DNA of 64,000 nucleotides from contig JBBPUQ010000004.1 in assembly GCA_038501195.1 (NCBI GenBank), positions 4,664,001-4,728,000 on the forward strand, written 5' to 3'. A program made the position numbers and the translations under genes. Positions 44,464-58,714 of this stretch are shown here, piece after piece; the stretch's first letter is position 1; each line of letters begins with the position of its first letter. The stretch is from Nemania diffusa (Eukaryota > Ascomycota > Sordariomycetes > Xylariales > Xylariaceae). The notes below the pieces were generated by a model. The model made no database searches. It saw nothing but the letters and a program-made list of their open reading frames with translations, and was not told the origin of the DNA.

Positions 44464-45693
44464 TCTTGACTCAAAGCTCTGGAAGACCGGGTTCGAGTTG
44501 GCTTGTGAAGCGTGAGGCTCTCTTCTCGACCTCGGAGAGGCAACGAGGCGTCATTATATACTCATCCATCACTCAACCATCGCTCGACCGTTCCTCCCAC
44601 ATGACTTACACATCCCCTACAACCTTCCTCAGCTATAATCAGCTGGTACTTAGAGAAGGGTCGTCAGTCCACGTTCTGGCGCCCATAACACTAACCAATA
44701 ATAGGGTGACGGAGGCTAGACTAAGGGCCTAAAGTAGCAAGCGGGTTTCTGAATTATGGGGCGACGGCATCGCGGGTACCCATTCCATTTCACTTTTGGC
44801 TTGTAGGTTTATTGTTCCACGAATAGTCCCTCATATTAGGAGATGCAAGGGGTTCGTTAAAGAATAATCGAGATGATGAGTTGATATGGCGTTTTGTACA
44901 GTATTAGGTAGAATCCTGAAGGTATCGCTATCCTGGTCAAATAAAATTTAAACCCCGACAGTGCAATCGCTATAGTGATCCTACCTTGTAGGCACCATAG
45001 ACCTACCTAGATAGAGTATAGAGAATATCATGTGTAAGTGTGCGTGTTAATTATAAACTACTTAACGTAGCTAAGATGGGCTAGTTGTTAGGTGCTGTTA
45101 GTATCCTCTGAAAATTTCGGTTGTATCCTCTTACGGCATCTTATGATGGTCCGAAGCCGGTTGGAAAGCCTCCGTTTGGACATAGTCGGCACTTCCACCG
45201 CGCGGAGTAGCTGCCGGGCTCAGACCGGGCTTGGCAGCTGACCTGCCAAGGGGGATTATACCTACGCTGTAGATACATACATTTGCAAGAGATAATATCG
45301 TAAGCTACATCATTTTCGCTAGGTATCTTATGTAATTTACCAATTTCACGTCGCACTACCTACACGAGTATAGTTCATGCGTCGATTCCTTGTTTAGCTC
45401 TTGTTAAATATGTACGCTGCTAAGAAGGATAAATAGAGCGTGTTAGAAACTTCTGAAAAAGCCTAAGTAAATAGTAGCTAAACTGAATATTATTATATAT
45501 AACTACTCAATCTAATTTATCATCGCTATTAGGGTTGCCGTGATATTTGCGCCCTTATTGACCTATAGTTAGCGTGCGTCATGGGTTGAACAGTAGATTT
45601 AAGTGCTCTATTCAATTATTCTATGATAAATCTCGTATATATAGTGGTATCATCAGACTCTTAATTCTTTCAGCTATGTCGTCCCCAAGTACA
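44464..45693. other. Intergenic region, 1.2 kb
   Basis: It contains the endoglucanase promoter and the DUF7703 gene terminator. Short frames (44466-44732, 45141-45356) show no family features. No repeat or RNA gene was found. Confidence 0.5.
44553..44560 (-). promoter_or_regulatory. Probable TATA box of the GH5 endoglucanase gene
   Basis: TATATAAT on the minus strand lies about 90 bp upstream of the start codon at 44463. Spacing and sequence fit a TATA box of a highly induced gene. Confidence 0.5.
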
Positions 45694-46957
45694 TTAGAAG
45701 CTCATGGCCTTGACTGGCACTTGTACTGAATGGCTCTCATTTGTCGGCGTAACTGAAAGAGGATCAGGGTCCGAGGGGGATGGGATTCCATGCATAGCCA
45801 TATCGCCTGTTATACCTGCGGAAGGGGCGTGTCGAGACCGCCATGAGTCTTCTTTTGTTATATCTAGGGCTGGCCTATTGCTTTGGAATTTGGTACCGTG
45901 TTGACATCGACAACTGGTGTTAACTAGTAGAGTAACGAGGTTGTTGAGGACGTAGGCTTCCACTTTGAGCTTGATACTATACACCACTGGTTTATAGGTG
46001 GTTTGGACGTAGAAGAGGTTTGCAAACTCAACGGCCACTAGTTGCGCATAACAATTAGCCTCGAGATCTCTACCGTCATCCCTTTCGCGTTAAGAAAGGC
46101 AAGATATGAATTAAGTTCAGAGACGACAAACCAGAATTTGTCGAAGATATAGGTGGACACGGGATGGGATGCTGAATGAGAGAGTTTAACCTGCACTTAC
46201 CAAGCGATAAATCCAGCACAACTACCAAAACAAACAACCAAGCAAGTTCATGGAGCAGCGCCCGAACCTTGGGACCCCTTATTATCATCATCGGCTTTAG
46301 CGTTCGTCTTGATGCGTAGACGTACAACCCTGACAATAGAGATTCTTCTAAAGTGAATGCCACCAGCTGCGCGATCTCTATCGCGTCGAAGGCGGCGGTT
46401 ACCCGAGTTTTTCTTTTCTTCTTGAAGCTAATAACGGAGAATATGATAGCTGTTGGGACCTGAAAACACAGGAATATAGCGGCGACCATACATAGCACCC
46501 AGCGTAGTTTCCTCGGACTGCCTATCACGAGATGTAGACGCGAGTACAACACGCAGGCCTGGCCTGTGACCATGAGCCACCACCCAATGTTGATCAGTAT
46601 AGACGTAGGGCCTGCGGGAGTGATACTAAAGTATCGCAGGAGATTGAATACTGAGAGTATCGGAATCCCTGTGTTCGCACACAGCATACTCCAGAAATAC
46701 ATGCCGCGGCGGCGATGGAACGTGCGGAAGATGAAGAAATATATTTCGAGGCTGTTGTACACAGCGATGGCGAAGAGTCCTCCGACAATCATCGCCATTT
46801 TCAGCGTGATTTCGTGGACAATCGACCCTGTTTCGCCGGGCATGGTTGCGACTACGGCTGGCAGCGGTGTCGTAGATGGTTGGGAACTATGAAGGGCACA
46901 TCGAGGGATCGGAGGAGATAATATTGTTGGGTTGTTGATATTTCCACCCGCTTGCAA
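45694..46957 (-). CDS. DUF7703-type fungal seven-helix membrane protein
   Basis: Two exons, 46957-46201 and 46037-45694, give 366 aa. A second in-frame Met (MPGETGS, at 46843) would give 328 aa and may be the true start, since the first 38 residues are Pro/Ser-rich. About seven hydrophobic helices follow, including MAMIVGGLFAIAVYNSLEIYFF, INIGWWLMVTGQACVLYSRLHL, VLCMVAAIFLCFQVPTAIIF, the ELAWLFVLVVVLDLSL segment that spans the intron, and a final VLNNLVTLL. The soluble C-terminal tail is Ser/Pro-rich. The LHLV and FYVQTTYKPVVYSIKLKVE segments are characteristic of this fungal family of unknown function, which superficially resembles receptors. No partner is evident nearby. Confidence 0.8.
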
Positions 46958-47961
46958 CTAGCATTGCGAGATACGAAGGAAGTGAATCTTAACCTATAGT
47001 GATGCTCGGGAAGGCGCAATATTTGAGATGAAGTTATTCTGCAACCAAGAAAGTACCATGCCCTCCATTGTTTGAAGGAAGAGTGCAGAGACAGTCGAGT
47101 TCGTACGATAACGACGTAAGAGGCAAAAGTCTAATTAAGCTTCAAGCTAGAGGCGAGATCCCCCAGCTGGCCTTATTGTATTGGATAATTGGTCTCTCGC
47201 CGTAGAGCTCACCCGGGGTCGTTCGGCAAATATTCGTCATTCGGCAAATAACGAATGGGCACGACTCAGTAGCTTCCTCCTTGTACCTGGTGTTCAGTTG
47301 CTCTTCAACTTTCGGTTGAAGCTATCGGCCTCGTCTTCCTAGTGGGGGTTTCAATCTCTATACTTTCGATCCTTATAAGTCTACTCTCAATACCATTAAA
47401 GCACCGGTGCCCAAGCTGTATGAGCTGTCCAACCCCTTCATCGCCGAGAATTTTGAAGTTGTCACAGTTTAACTGATACTATCAACTCCTGAATAATATT
47501 GGCTGATCCTGATATTTGTGGAATGCTTTGGGATTCTCCATAGAACATAGTTTGCTAGGTAGATGGTTAGCTTGAATAGGGACATGGCTGTACAAACAGG
47601 GAACGACTCCTGGCTAAATACTAGGTAAAGGAATTTACGCTCGAACAGGGAACGTGTCTTGTAGGCTCCATTGCTTCACACGGCTACCAGAACACTCATA
47701 CAAACCGGGCTGTGTAAATAACCTTGAGGAAAGATAGAGGCAATTACCACCTCAGTGCCTATCACCATGACGGGGTATTAATTCTTCAGACAGACCTAGG
47801 CGAGTTGGGGTCTCATAGGGGCAGTATCCATGATACGTAGAGGTCTTGAGGCTTCTGTGGCGTGCTAGACTGGATAGACGATGTCTCTGTACAGCGACAT
47901 CCCTTGTTCCAAGAGATTGCACAGTCATGTTCATTCTTAGTGCCTCAAGTGTTCAATCATT
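46958..47961. other. Intergenic region, 1 kb
   Basis: It contains the DUF7703 promoter and the upstream flank of the tRNA. A direct repeat of ttcggcaaata occurs near 47222 and 47240. No coding sequence was supported. Confidence 0.5.
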
Positions 47962-48062
47962 GTCTTCGTGGCTCAGTTGGCTAGAGCGTTGGTCTCATAT
48001 TCATATGACCCAATTGAACATTGGGATATCCAAAGGTCGTGAGTTCGAGCCTCACCGAGGAC
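47962..48062 (+). tRNA. tRNA-Met (anticodon CAT), elongator type, with intron
   Basis: The cloverleaf folds by eye. The acceptor stem GTCTTCG pairs with CGAGGAC (one G-U pair). The D arm is GCTC-AGTTGGCTA-GAGC. The anticodon stem is TTGGT/TCCAA with one T-T mismatch next to the loop. The loop begins CTCATA with anticodon CAT at 47996-47998, the variable loop is AGGTC, and the T arm is GTGAG-TTCGAGC-CTCAC. A 28-nt intron occupies about 48000-48027, one base after the anticodon, the standard nuclear position. The mature length is 73 nt. The G1-C72 pair and the intron argue for elongator rather than initiator tRNA. Confidence 0.88.
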
Positions 48063-48187
48063 ATAGTCCTTGCATTTTTGCTGTTTGGCACATTATTGTA
48101 TGCATATCAATTCAAACATTCATTCGCAATGAGCCTTAAAGAAAGGGAGGAATTGCTAGGTACTACTTTTGTGCAACACAGCTGTGG

Positions 48188-48192
48188 GCATG
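48188..48192. repeat. Left target-site duplication (GCATG) of the outer LTR element
   Basis: GCATG directly precedes the LTR that begins tgttag at 48193. The same five bases follow the right LTR at 60807-60811. Confidence 0.92.
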
Positions 48193-48395
48193 TGTTAGAA
48201 ATAAGCCTTCTAGATTGATTGAATTGATTAGTGTAATTATTGTTGTTGTGTATTACCGCTGTTCTAAGAGATTTTTCTCTAGCATACAAAATAAGTACAT
48301 AAGTAGAACCCCCTAAAACAAAAAGTACCTTTTTTTAATTAAAGCTTTTTAGCATTTAAAATATAGAGCTTAATTTATTTTTTATATATTTAATA
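48193..48395. repeat. Outer element, left LTR (203 bp)
   Basis: It aligns without gaps to 60604-60806. The first ~125 bp keep ordinary base composition (tgttagaaataagccttcta at the start), while the inner ~75 bp are A/T-converted. Confidence 0.92.
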
Positions 48396-51300
48396 TATTT
48401 TTATAAAACTAAGCTTTTAAAATATTGCTTTAATTAATATAAAAAGCTTAAAATAAACTACAATTTAGTTTAATAATTGTTTTAAAAATATTAATAGTAA
48501 AGCAATAAAAAAATTAGTTAATACTTAAACAAATAAATAGTTTAAAAATGTATTAACTTTTTTTATTGATTTTTTATTGTATTTTTAAACGTTTTAAATA
48601 ATTTAAAACGATTTAATAATGTAGCAAAATAACAAGTATATATATTTAAATAAATAAATAATATAATAAAATATATATTATTTTTTTAATTTTTTATTAT
48701 ATTTTTAATTGATTTAAAAGCTATATATTAGTTTTAGTTTATATTAATTGATTTAAAAACTATAAAATTGTTTTTAAAAATATTAAAATCGATTTAAAAG
48801 TTATAAATTAGCTTTAAACTAATAATTTATTAACTTTTTTTTTTTAAAGTTTTTTTTTAAAGCTTTTAAATTTTTATTAATAGCTTTTTTTATTTGCTTT
48901 ATTTATAATTTTTTTTTTATATTAATTAAATTAAATTGTTTTAAAAAGCTTTTTTATTTTTTTTTTATAAAACTTTTTATAAACTTATTTATAATTATTT
49001 AATTTATAAATATATATTTAATTTATAAATACTTTTATTAAACTTTTTATTTTAACTAATAATTATATATATTAATATATTTTAGTTTAATTTTTAAAAC
49101 TGCTATTTTTTTATTTATTAGTTTTATTGTTTATTAATTATTACATTTAATTATTATATAGTTTTTTTTTAACTTAAAGTTTAATTTTTTAAAAAATTAG
49201 TTTATAAATAAGTTTTTTTTTAAAATTTACAATAGTATTAAAAACTTTGCTTTAATTATTAAAATAATAATAATATTTTGTTTTATAACTTTTTATTTTA
49301 TTATATTTTTAAATAAAATTATTATATAAACTTGTAAATTTTTATAGTTTAAAATATTATTAGCAAAAAAAAAGTCGCTAATTATTACAAAATTATTTTC
49401 TGTTTTATATTAAAAAATATAATACTTTGTTTTATATAAGTAAAAAATTATTTTATTAATAATAATATAATATTTAAAGTTTAAATTTAAATTAAATTAA
49501 ATTAATTTTAAAGCTATAAAAGCAATATTAAGTTAAATTATTACAGCAATATATAAAATCGATCTGATTTTTTTTTAATAAAAATATATTAAAACTTAGT
49601 TTGTAATTTTGCTATAAAGTAAATATTTTTATATTTATATAAAAGTTTTTAATTTAATAATAAGTTTGTTTAATTTATTAATTTTTTTAATATAAAAAAC
49701 TTATAAAAGCTATAATAAACATTTTTTATAGTTTTTTATTATTTTTATATTTAAAAACTACTATAAATTATTACTATTAATTATTTAATATTTTTTTTAA
49801 AAAAACTATATAGTAATTAAAACTACTTTTTTTTAGCTTTTTTTATAAACAATAATTATATTATTAATATAAATAAAAATTAAAATATTATTTTTAATAT
49901 AATAGTAAAATTTATAAAAAATTAATAAAAACTTTATTTTTTTTAATAAGTTTATTAGTTTTTTTTACTATAAAAATAATAATTTTTATAAACTATATAA
50001 TACTTTAAAAAATTATAAAACTATTAAAAACTTTTTATAATTTAAAAACATTTTTATATAAATTTTTTTATTTAATTTAACATTTATAAAAATATTTATA
50101 ATATTATATTATTTAAATTTAAAATTAAACTTAATTGTAATAGTTATTAAAGTTTTAAAAAACTTTTTAATTAAAATAAAAATATAAGTTTTTTTTTGTT
50201 TATTAAAAAGCTATTAATTTTTATAAATTATTAATTTTATTTTATATTTTTAAAATTTTTTTTTTTTGTTAAATTTATATATATAAATTTATATATAATT
50301 AAAAAAAAGTTTTTTTTTTATTTTAATAAAATCAACTTTTATTTAAAACTTTATTTTTTTATAACTAGTTAAATAAACTTTTTTTGCTTTAATAAATAAG
50401 TTTTTTATTAAATATATTTTTAAATTTTTATAAAATTATAGCAGTAGTAATAAGTTTTTTTAATTAATTAATAGCTTTTTTTTTAGCTTTATTACTAATT
50501 TTTTTAATAAGTTAACTATTTTTTTTTTATTATTTTGATTTTTTTTAAAACAACAATAAAAATGTTTTATTAATTTAGTTTTTATAGCTTTTATAATTAA
50601 TTTATTATATATTTTTATTATAATATTTAAATGTTTAAAATTAAATATAGCTTTTTAATAATTTTTATAAAATATTACTTTAATATAAAAATCAAGTTTT
50701 TAATTTATTAAATTTTTAAAAAAGTTAACTTTTTAACTAGTTAATTTAATAAAAATATAAAAAATAGCTTGTAATATTATTTTATATAAAAAAATAAAAT
50801 AAAGTTTTTATAGCAAATTTAATAAAAAATAATTAAATTTTTTAACTATTATTTTAAATATTTTTAAATTTTGTTTTTTTTTTTTTATTTTTTTTATAAA
50901 TATATTTTTTAAGCTAATATTTACTAGCAAAAATATAGTTTTTTTTGTTTTTTTATATAATTTTTTAATAACTAAATCAAAAAGTTTTTTTATTTAAATA
51001 TTTTATAATAAGTTTTTTATAATGTTTAAATTTACATTTAAAAAATTATTTTTTAAAAAGTTTATATTATTATTAAAAGTAGTTTTTTTATTAAAAATAA
51101 CATTTTTAGTTTTTATAATTTTATTAATTTAAAAATATTAAATATAATATATATTAAAAAAATTATAATTAATAAAAAAACTTATAAAAGTTTTAAAATT
51201 AAACTTTTGATTTTTTTTCTATTTTTTTTTAATTTATATAATTATTATATATATTTTATAACTAAACACTTTTAAATATATTAAATAAAACTTGTAATTA

Positions 51301-52184
51301 TTTATTATTTTATTTTTTAATATAGCAAAAAAATAAAAACGTTTATAAAAAAACTTTTAATTTAAAAACTATTTAAATGTTTAATTATAAAAATAAATCG
51401 CTATTTTAATAATTTTAAATTATAAATATTAAAACAGTTTTATATTTATTTTTATAGCTTTAGTTTTTTTTTTAATAAATTGTTTAATATATTTAATATT
51501 TTTATTTTATATTTATATATATAATATAAAAAGTTTTATTTATATACTATAATTTTTTTAAAGCTACTTTTTAAAAATTAAATTTTTAACAATTTTTTTG
51601 TTTACTTTTATTATAACTACTTTTAGTTGTTAATATATTTTAATTTAATTTAAAAAGTATAATAATATTTTTTAAATATAACAATAAAATTAATTTTTAA
51701 AATAATAATTAAAATAAATATTTAAAAATTAATTTATAATAAATATAAAGTTTATAAAGCTTTTATAGCTTTTTATAAAAGTATAAAAATCAATAGCAAT
51801 TTTTTTTTTTATTTTTGTAAATATTTTTTTAAAAAATTTATTGATTTATTTTATAATTTTTTCTTTTATATATTTTTTATAGTTTTTAGTTTTAATTTAA
51901 TTGTTTAATAATTTTTTAATTTTAACTTTAAAAATTTGACTTATTAAATAGTTTAAAAATTTAATATTAAAATATTTTAATTATAAATATTATTTAATTA
52001 AATCTTTTTTTAAAATATTTTTTTTTATATATAAAGTTATAAAGTTTTTTTTTATATAAAAAATATAATAATTAATTAATAAAAGTAAATATTTAATTAT
52101 AAATTAATTAAATTAGTTTTAAAGTTTATAAAAAATTAAATTATTAAATTAATATAAAATATTATTTATAAATTTGTTATTTTA
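48396..52184. other. RIP-converted left body of the outer element
   Basis: The stretch is almost entirely A and T, with residual G or C mostly in AGC/GCT words. No frame longer than about 60 codons and no recognisable motif is present. It would have encoded part of the retrotransposon polyprotein. Confidence 0.8.
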
Positions 52185-52189
52185 TTAAG
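52185..52189. repeat. Left target-site duplication (TTAAG) of the nested element
   Basis: TTAAG precedes the nested LTR at 52190 and recurs directly after the right nested LTR at 58974-58978. Confidence 0.85.
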
Positions 52190-52448
52190 TGTTATATGTT
52201 AGTATTTGTAAAAAACAGGGCTATTGATTGAATAATTTAATTGTGTATGAAAATCTAAGTATAAAAAAAAAAAAAAAAAACAGAAAATTTAGCTAGTATA
52301 AAATAATAGAAATAGATAATGTATAAACTGCTTAAAGCAGTAAGTTTTAGTAATAAATAAGTTTTGTAAAAAAAAAAAAAAAAGCAAAAAAATTGCAGTA
52401 TGTAGCTAAAGTAACTGTATAGTTTATATTAGCTACTATATTGTAATT
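52190..52448. repeat. Nested element, left LTR (259 bp)
   Basis: It matches 58715-58973. The 5' part retains G/C (cagggctattgattg) that is mutated in the right copy. The 3' part is more mutated than the right copy. Confidence 0.9.
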
Positions 52449-55400
52449 ACTTTTTTTTAAAAAAAAAAATAAACTTTTATGCAAGTAATAATTAAACTAA
52501 GTGCTTTTTAATAAAAAAAAAAATTATTTTAAGTATTTATTTATAAGTTTTGTTTTAAGCTTTTTATTTATTGCGCTATTTTGTAAGTTTTTTTATATTT
52601 AGTTATTAAATAATAGTTTGTTAAAGTTTATTTTATATAAATTAAATTTTATATGTTTTTTTTTTTATATAGTTGTTTAATGTTTTTTTTAATAGTTTTG
52701 TTATTATTAAAATATAGCTTTGTAAATTTATTTTTTGTTTTTGTTTTTAGCTATTTTTTTAAATATATTAAAAGTTTTATTATATTTAAGTAGTTTTAAT
52801 AAAATTAGTATAAAAGTAACATGTTATTTTTGAAGTTTTTAATTAAATATTATTTATTGTTAATATTTTAGTTTTGTTATATAATTTAATATTAAAGCTT
52901 TTTATAATGTAATTGTAAAGTCTAGATTTTTTTAATAATAAATTTTTTTTTTTTTTTTAGTTTAACTGATTTTTCGGCAAAATTTTCTAATTTTTGCTCA
53001 AGTAAAAAATTATTAAAATATTTTTGTAATTTATTTATATAGTATTTATTAGTTGCTTTTTAAAAATTTAAAACTTTTAGTATATATATATTTTTTTTAT
53101 GTGCTAAAATTTTAAAAAGTCGTTAAATTATTAAAAAGTTTAATTTGTTAAAAAGTTTATTTATAATTTATAACTGTTGCTTTTTTAAAATAAATATATA
53201 GTTGTTTATATTAAAGTTAAGTTTTTTTTTTTTTTTGTTTATTTAATAAATTATTTTTTTTTAAGCTTTTTATATGTTTGTTTTTATAGTTGCAATATAA
53301 TCTGCTATAATTTAAGCTTTTTTCTGTTTTTGTTTTTAGATATATCGTTTTTGCGTAGTTATTTTTTCTAATTTTTTATTAGTAGTTTAATAATTTTAAT
53401 TAAAATAAAAAAGCATAAAAAAGCTTATTTTTATTTTATAAAAAAACAACTTTGTTAATTTATATAATATAAATGCTTAAATATAGTTTATAGCAAAAAT
53501 TTAATTTAATTAATTGTTTTAAAAGTAATTTATATAAAATTATAACTTTTAGTTTAAATATTTGTTTATAATTTTTGTTTGGTTTATTGTTTTATAATAA
53601 CTTAATAATATAAAAATGTAAATAATTTCTATTAATTTATTTAATTTATTTATAAAAGCTAAAATAAATTAAAGTTTTTTATTAGTAGTTATAGTAATAA
53701 GTATATTAAATATTTAAAAAAAACTTTTATAATATATCTTTGTAGTATTTTTTACTGTTGTTTCTGTTATATAAAATATTGTTTATGTTTTTTTATTTAA
53801 TTGATTTATTATAACTAATGTATTATTATATTTTTTGTAGTTTTTTAATATTTATTTAAAGTTTATAATTAAATGTTTTTATATTTAGTTTAATATTAGC
53901 AGTAGTTATAGTTTTTCTAAAGTTTTGTTTTTTAATATTTTAGCAAGTTAATATTTTAAATAGTTCAATATATAAGTTTAATAGTTTTTAAATAGTTTAA
54001 ATTACTAATATTGTTTATATATTAATTGTTTTGTTTTTTTTATATTTAAGTAAGCTATAATTATATAGTTATAAATTTTAAAAATTAATTAAGTATATAA
54101 GTTTGTATAATTAGATATAACTAGTTTTTTTTAGTAAAAAGTAAGTTTTTTTTTTAAAGTTTATAAGTTGTTTAGTTTTTTGTTTTTTGTTTTTTAATAA
54201 TATATTTTTATAGCAAAGTTAATATAGTTTTATTTAAAAGTATAATTAATAAATTAATAACTTATTAATTGTTTTAAGTTTTTTTTTAAATTGTTTTAAA
54301 TAGTAACAATAGTAATAGTTGTACTATTTATTATTTATTTTAAGTATTTTTTATTAAAAAATATAAATATAGTTAGATATTGTTATATATTTTTTTTGTT
54401 TTTTTAAATAATTAAATCTTTTTGTTTGTAAAATAAAATGTTTGTAACAATGTTTTTTTTATTTAAACAGTAAGTAATCGCAAAATTATATTTTAAAAAA
54501 AGTGTTGTTTAATTAACTTGCTTTAAATTAAAATGTTGTTTTTAATTAAAATATTTTAACGTTTTATAATTTGTAACAACAAAAAATAGTTTTTTTTATT
54601 GATTGTTTATTAGTTTTAGTTTTTATTTTTTTAGTACTAATACTACTACTAGCAATTTTTTGTTATAAATATTATAGTTTAATTCTGTATTATATAAAGT
54701 TTTAAAATAATAAGCTATTAAATATTACTTTTTTTTATAAAGCTAAAATATTACTTTTGTAGCTACTTTATTAAAAGTATTAGTTTTTACTTTAGTAAAT
54801 AAGTTATAATTATAATAGCTTAAAGTAGAAAATGTAACTAAGTTTTTTTTTAAAAACTTAAAAGTTTTTTTATATTAAAAAGTTTATATAAAAAAAACTT
54901 TTTTTTTTGTTAATTAGTTTAGCAGTTTAGCTATTTTGCTGTAATTTTTTATAAATTTTTAATAAAAGTTATAAAAATTTAAAAAAAACTATATATTTTT
55001 AATAGTAATAAAAAATTTCTATTTGTATATTATTTTAATTTTATCAAAGTTTATTTGTATTTTATTTATGTTAATAATATAATCTAAAAATTTAGTTTTA
55101 GTTATATAGAATTTTAATTTTTTTAAATCAGCTTATAGACTAGTATTTCTCAATCGTTGTAGTATTTTTTTTATATATTTTTTATATTTAGTTAAGTTGT
55201 TAAAATAAATAAAAATGTTATTTATATAAATATTGCAAAAATTATTTAAATAGTTAAATAAAGTATTGTTTATATATTTTTAAAATATAAAAAGTTTATT
55301 AATAAGCTTAAAAAGTAATACTTTATATTAGTAAATTTTATAATAGATATAAAAAGTAGTTAAGTTTTTTTTGTTTAAATTTATATAAATTTAATAAAAT

Positions 55401-58400
55401 ATTTGTTTTATATCGATTTTTGTAAAAATTTTTGCTTTAAAAATTTAAAATAATATTTTTTTAATTAATAGTAATAAGTAGCGATTTTTTTTTATAAAAA
55501 TATTAAGCTTTTAATAATTGATGCAAAATTGTAATTTATTATATAGTTTATTTATAAATAAAACAGAAAATATAAATAAAATATTGTTTGATTTAATAAA
55601 TCTTTTTTGTAAATTGTTTATTAAATACTTTTTTATAGCTTTTAATTTATTTATAAATATTTTATATAAAAGCAAATGTTTTAAATTTTTTAGTTTTTTG
55701 TTATTTATAAATTTAATATAATAGTTTACTTGTAAATAGTATAAAAGTAAAATATTAAAATCTATTTTATTAAATGTTTAAAATAAGTTATAATATTTAC
55801 TAAAAATAACTTCAAAAGCTTTTTGTTATAGTTTGTTGTTTTTTTTTATAAAAAAATTTTCGACTTTTTTATTAGTGATAATTTTATTAATTTTATAAAT
55901 ATTAATAATATAAATGTTTTTAGCTAGTTTGTTTTGTTTTATTAAAAATTAAAAAGTTATAGTATTTATATTAATTATATTAACATTTAGTTGTTTTTTA
56001 TACTATTTAATTCTATTTTTCTATATATAATATAGTTTTTAAATATTAGCTTTTTATTTTTTTGATATATTAAAGTTAGCTTTTTTAGTTAATATATATT
56101 GTTGCTTTTTTTTTTTTTAATAGGTTTTTTTTTATATAAAAAGTAACTTTTTTTTAAAAATATAGTTTATTTTTTTTAAACCTTTTTTTCTAAAATCTTT
56201 TTGTTTTAGTACTTATATAAAAGCTTTAAGTTTTATATTGTTAGCTTTAGCTGCTTTTTTTTAAAATTTGTGTTTTTTTTTGTTTTTTTTTAAGTTTGTG
56301 TTTTTTTGTACTATATTTTAGTTATAGCTAAAATATCGTAACTATATATCAGTTTAATTTATGTTAATAATGTACTTTATATTATAGTTAGTAAATAAAA
56401 TAAACAAAAATAAAAGCTAATTTTTTTAACAGTTAAAGAAAATATTATATTTTTAAAACTATAACTTTTTTAAAATAAAATTGTTTTATATATTAATAAT
56501 ATATAAAAATGTTTTCTAGAATATATGTTTTTTTATTTTTATAGTAATTTTAAAAGTTTAACTAATTTTTTGTTTGCTTTGTTTGTTATATTTTATTATA
56601 TTTTAAAATATAAACTAAATTAAAAGTAAATTTAAATATTTTATAATTTATTTAGCAAAAGTAGTATTTATATATATATATATACTTGTTTTTATATTTT
56701 TAAAAGTATTTTTAATAGTTAATAATAATTTATTACAGCTTATAGTACAAGTATATAAAAGAAACTTTTTTTTTAAGTATTTATTTATAGTGTTTAGTTT
56801 ATTAGTAAACTTTAAAAATATTTTTTTTAAAAAAAAAGTTATTTTTTTTAAAGTTAATTTTTTGCTTATATAATATTTTGTTTAAATAAATTATTTTTTT
56901 TAGCTTTTTGTTTGCTTGATTTATTAAAAAAATGTCAGTTTACAATAGTATTAAAATAAGCTTTTTTATTAACGCTGTTTTTTTTTTTAAAATATTTGTA
57001 AAATTAATGCTTAGTTTATTTGTAATTAAAATATTTTTTTTTTATTAATAGCTTATACATTTTTTTTTTTTTTTATATTTATATTTAAAATATAAACTGT
57101 TTGTTTAAATAGTTATTGTTATAAAGTTTTTTACTTGCATTTGCAGTCGAAGTTTTGTTTTAAAATGCAGCTGCTACTTTTTTATTTTTGCGTAAAATGT
57201 TGCGCTTTTTGTTTTTTATACTAAAAATATATATAATCTGTATATAGTATTAAATATAAAACTTAAATATTCTATCTAGTTTTAAATATTTAAATATAGT
57301 ATTAGCAGTTATGTAAATATTAAAATAGTTTTTAAAGCTATTTTTTTATTAATTTTTTATTAGTTTAGTTTTATTTGTAAAATAAACAAAGTTGTTTTTA
57401 AATTTGACAAATTTATTAAAAAAATATTTAACAAAACTATTTTTTATATATAAAGTTTTAAATTTTGTTTTAAATTTGTTAAAAGTATTAATATTATAAT
57501 AATATTTATATAAATATATAAATAATATATATAATAAAGTTAAAGTTTTAAAATATATATTATTTAAATAAAGCTATAAATGTTTAGTTATTTTTTTATT
57601 TAAGTAAAACTTAATATCTACTATTTTAGTAATATTGTTAGCAAATTAATTTTTATTAATTATTAAACAATTTTTTATATTATAATATTATATTTTAAAT
57701 TTTATGTTATTTTTATTAAAGTTATTATAAAAAGTAAAAATTGAAATTTTAGCTAATTTACAAGTTTTTTTTTTAGTTTAGTTTAATAATATATTAGCTT
57801 TGTAATTTTTAGTTAATAAATTTATTATTTGCTAGTTAGTTTTATTAATTTAATTTTAAAGCTAAAACTTTTTTAATTTTAAATTTGTTAACTTAGTAAA
57901 AAAGCAATTTAGTATAGCTTGATTATTAAATATAAAATAGTTAAAGTTTATAGCTAATATTTCTACTTTTAATTAGTTAATAGCTATTAAAGCTTATTTT
58001 TTGTCGATAAAAAAGTTATACTATTTAATTAAATCGTTAAATTAGTTTTTACTTTTTTGTAAAAGTTTATAAAAGTTATTTATTTGCTAATATATAGTAA
58101 AAAATATAAGTAAGTAAAATTTAAATTTAGTTTATAAAGTTTTAAGTTTTTTAAATAATTGTTTAAAATTAATATAGTTTATTAATTTGTTAAAATAAAA
58201 AATAGTTATTTAAGCTTTGTTAATAATACTATAGTAAAAAAACACAAAGTTGTTATTTTTTATATATATGTTAGCAAAGCTAGCAATTAATTTTTGTTAG
58301 TTTTTTTTAAATTTGTTTATAAAGTTTATATATTGTTTATTTGTAAAACTAAATCTTTTGTATTGTTTATAAAATTTATTAACTGTTTTATTAAAAACTT

Positions 58401-58714
58401 TGTATAAGTTTTTTTTTTTATTATTTTTTGCAGTATAAATTTAAGTTTTTGTATTTTAAAAGTTAAAGTTAATTAATAAGTTATAACAAGCTTTATTTTA
58501 AAAAGTTTTATTAAGTTTAAAAAATAACTTCTTTAAATTATTTAGTTTAAAGTAAATTTTTTTGCAAATTTAAAGTTTGCTATTTATATCTTTTATTATA
58601 GTGTTGTTATATTAATGTTTTATTTTATAAGTTTATAACTTTTTGTTTTTTTTTTTTTAAAATAAAAATATATTTAAAAGCAGTTTTTGTACTTTGTATA
58701 AGTAATATTTAGAT
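52449..58714. other. RIP-converted body of the nested element
   Basis: This 6.3-kb stretch is extremely A+T-rich. The + strand has T and G clearly in excess of A and C, with little C left. No coding frame or motif survives. Confidence 0.8.

Noticed and set aside
55518..55721. 67-codon frame inside the nested element
   Set aside because: It consists of Phe, Leu, Ile, Asn and Lys as expected from pure A/T DNA, with no retroelement motif.
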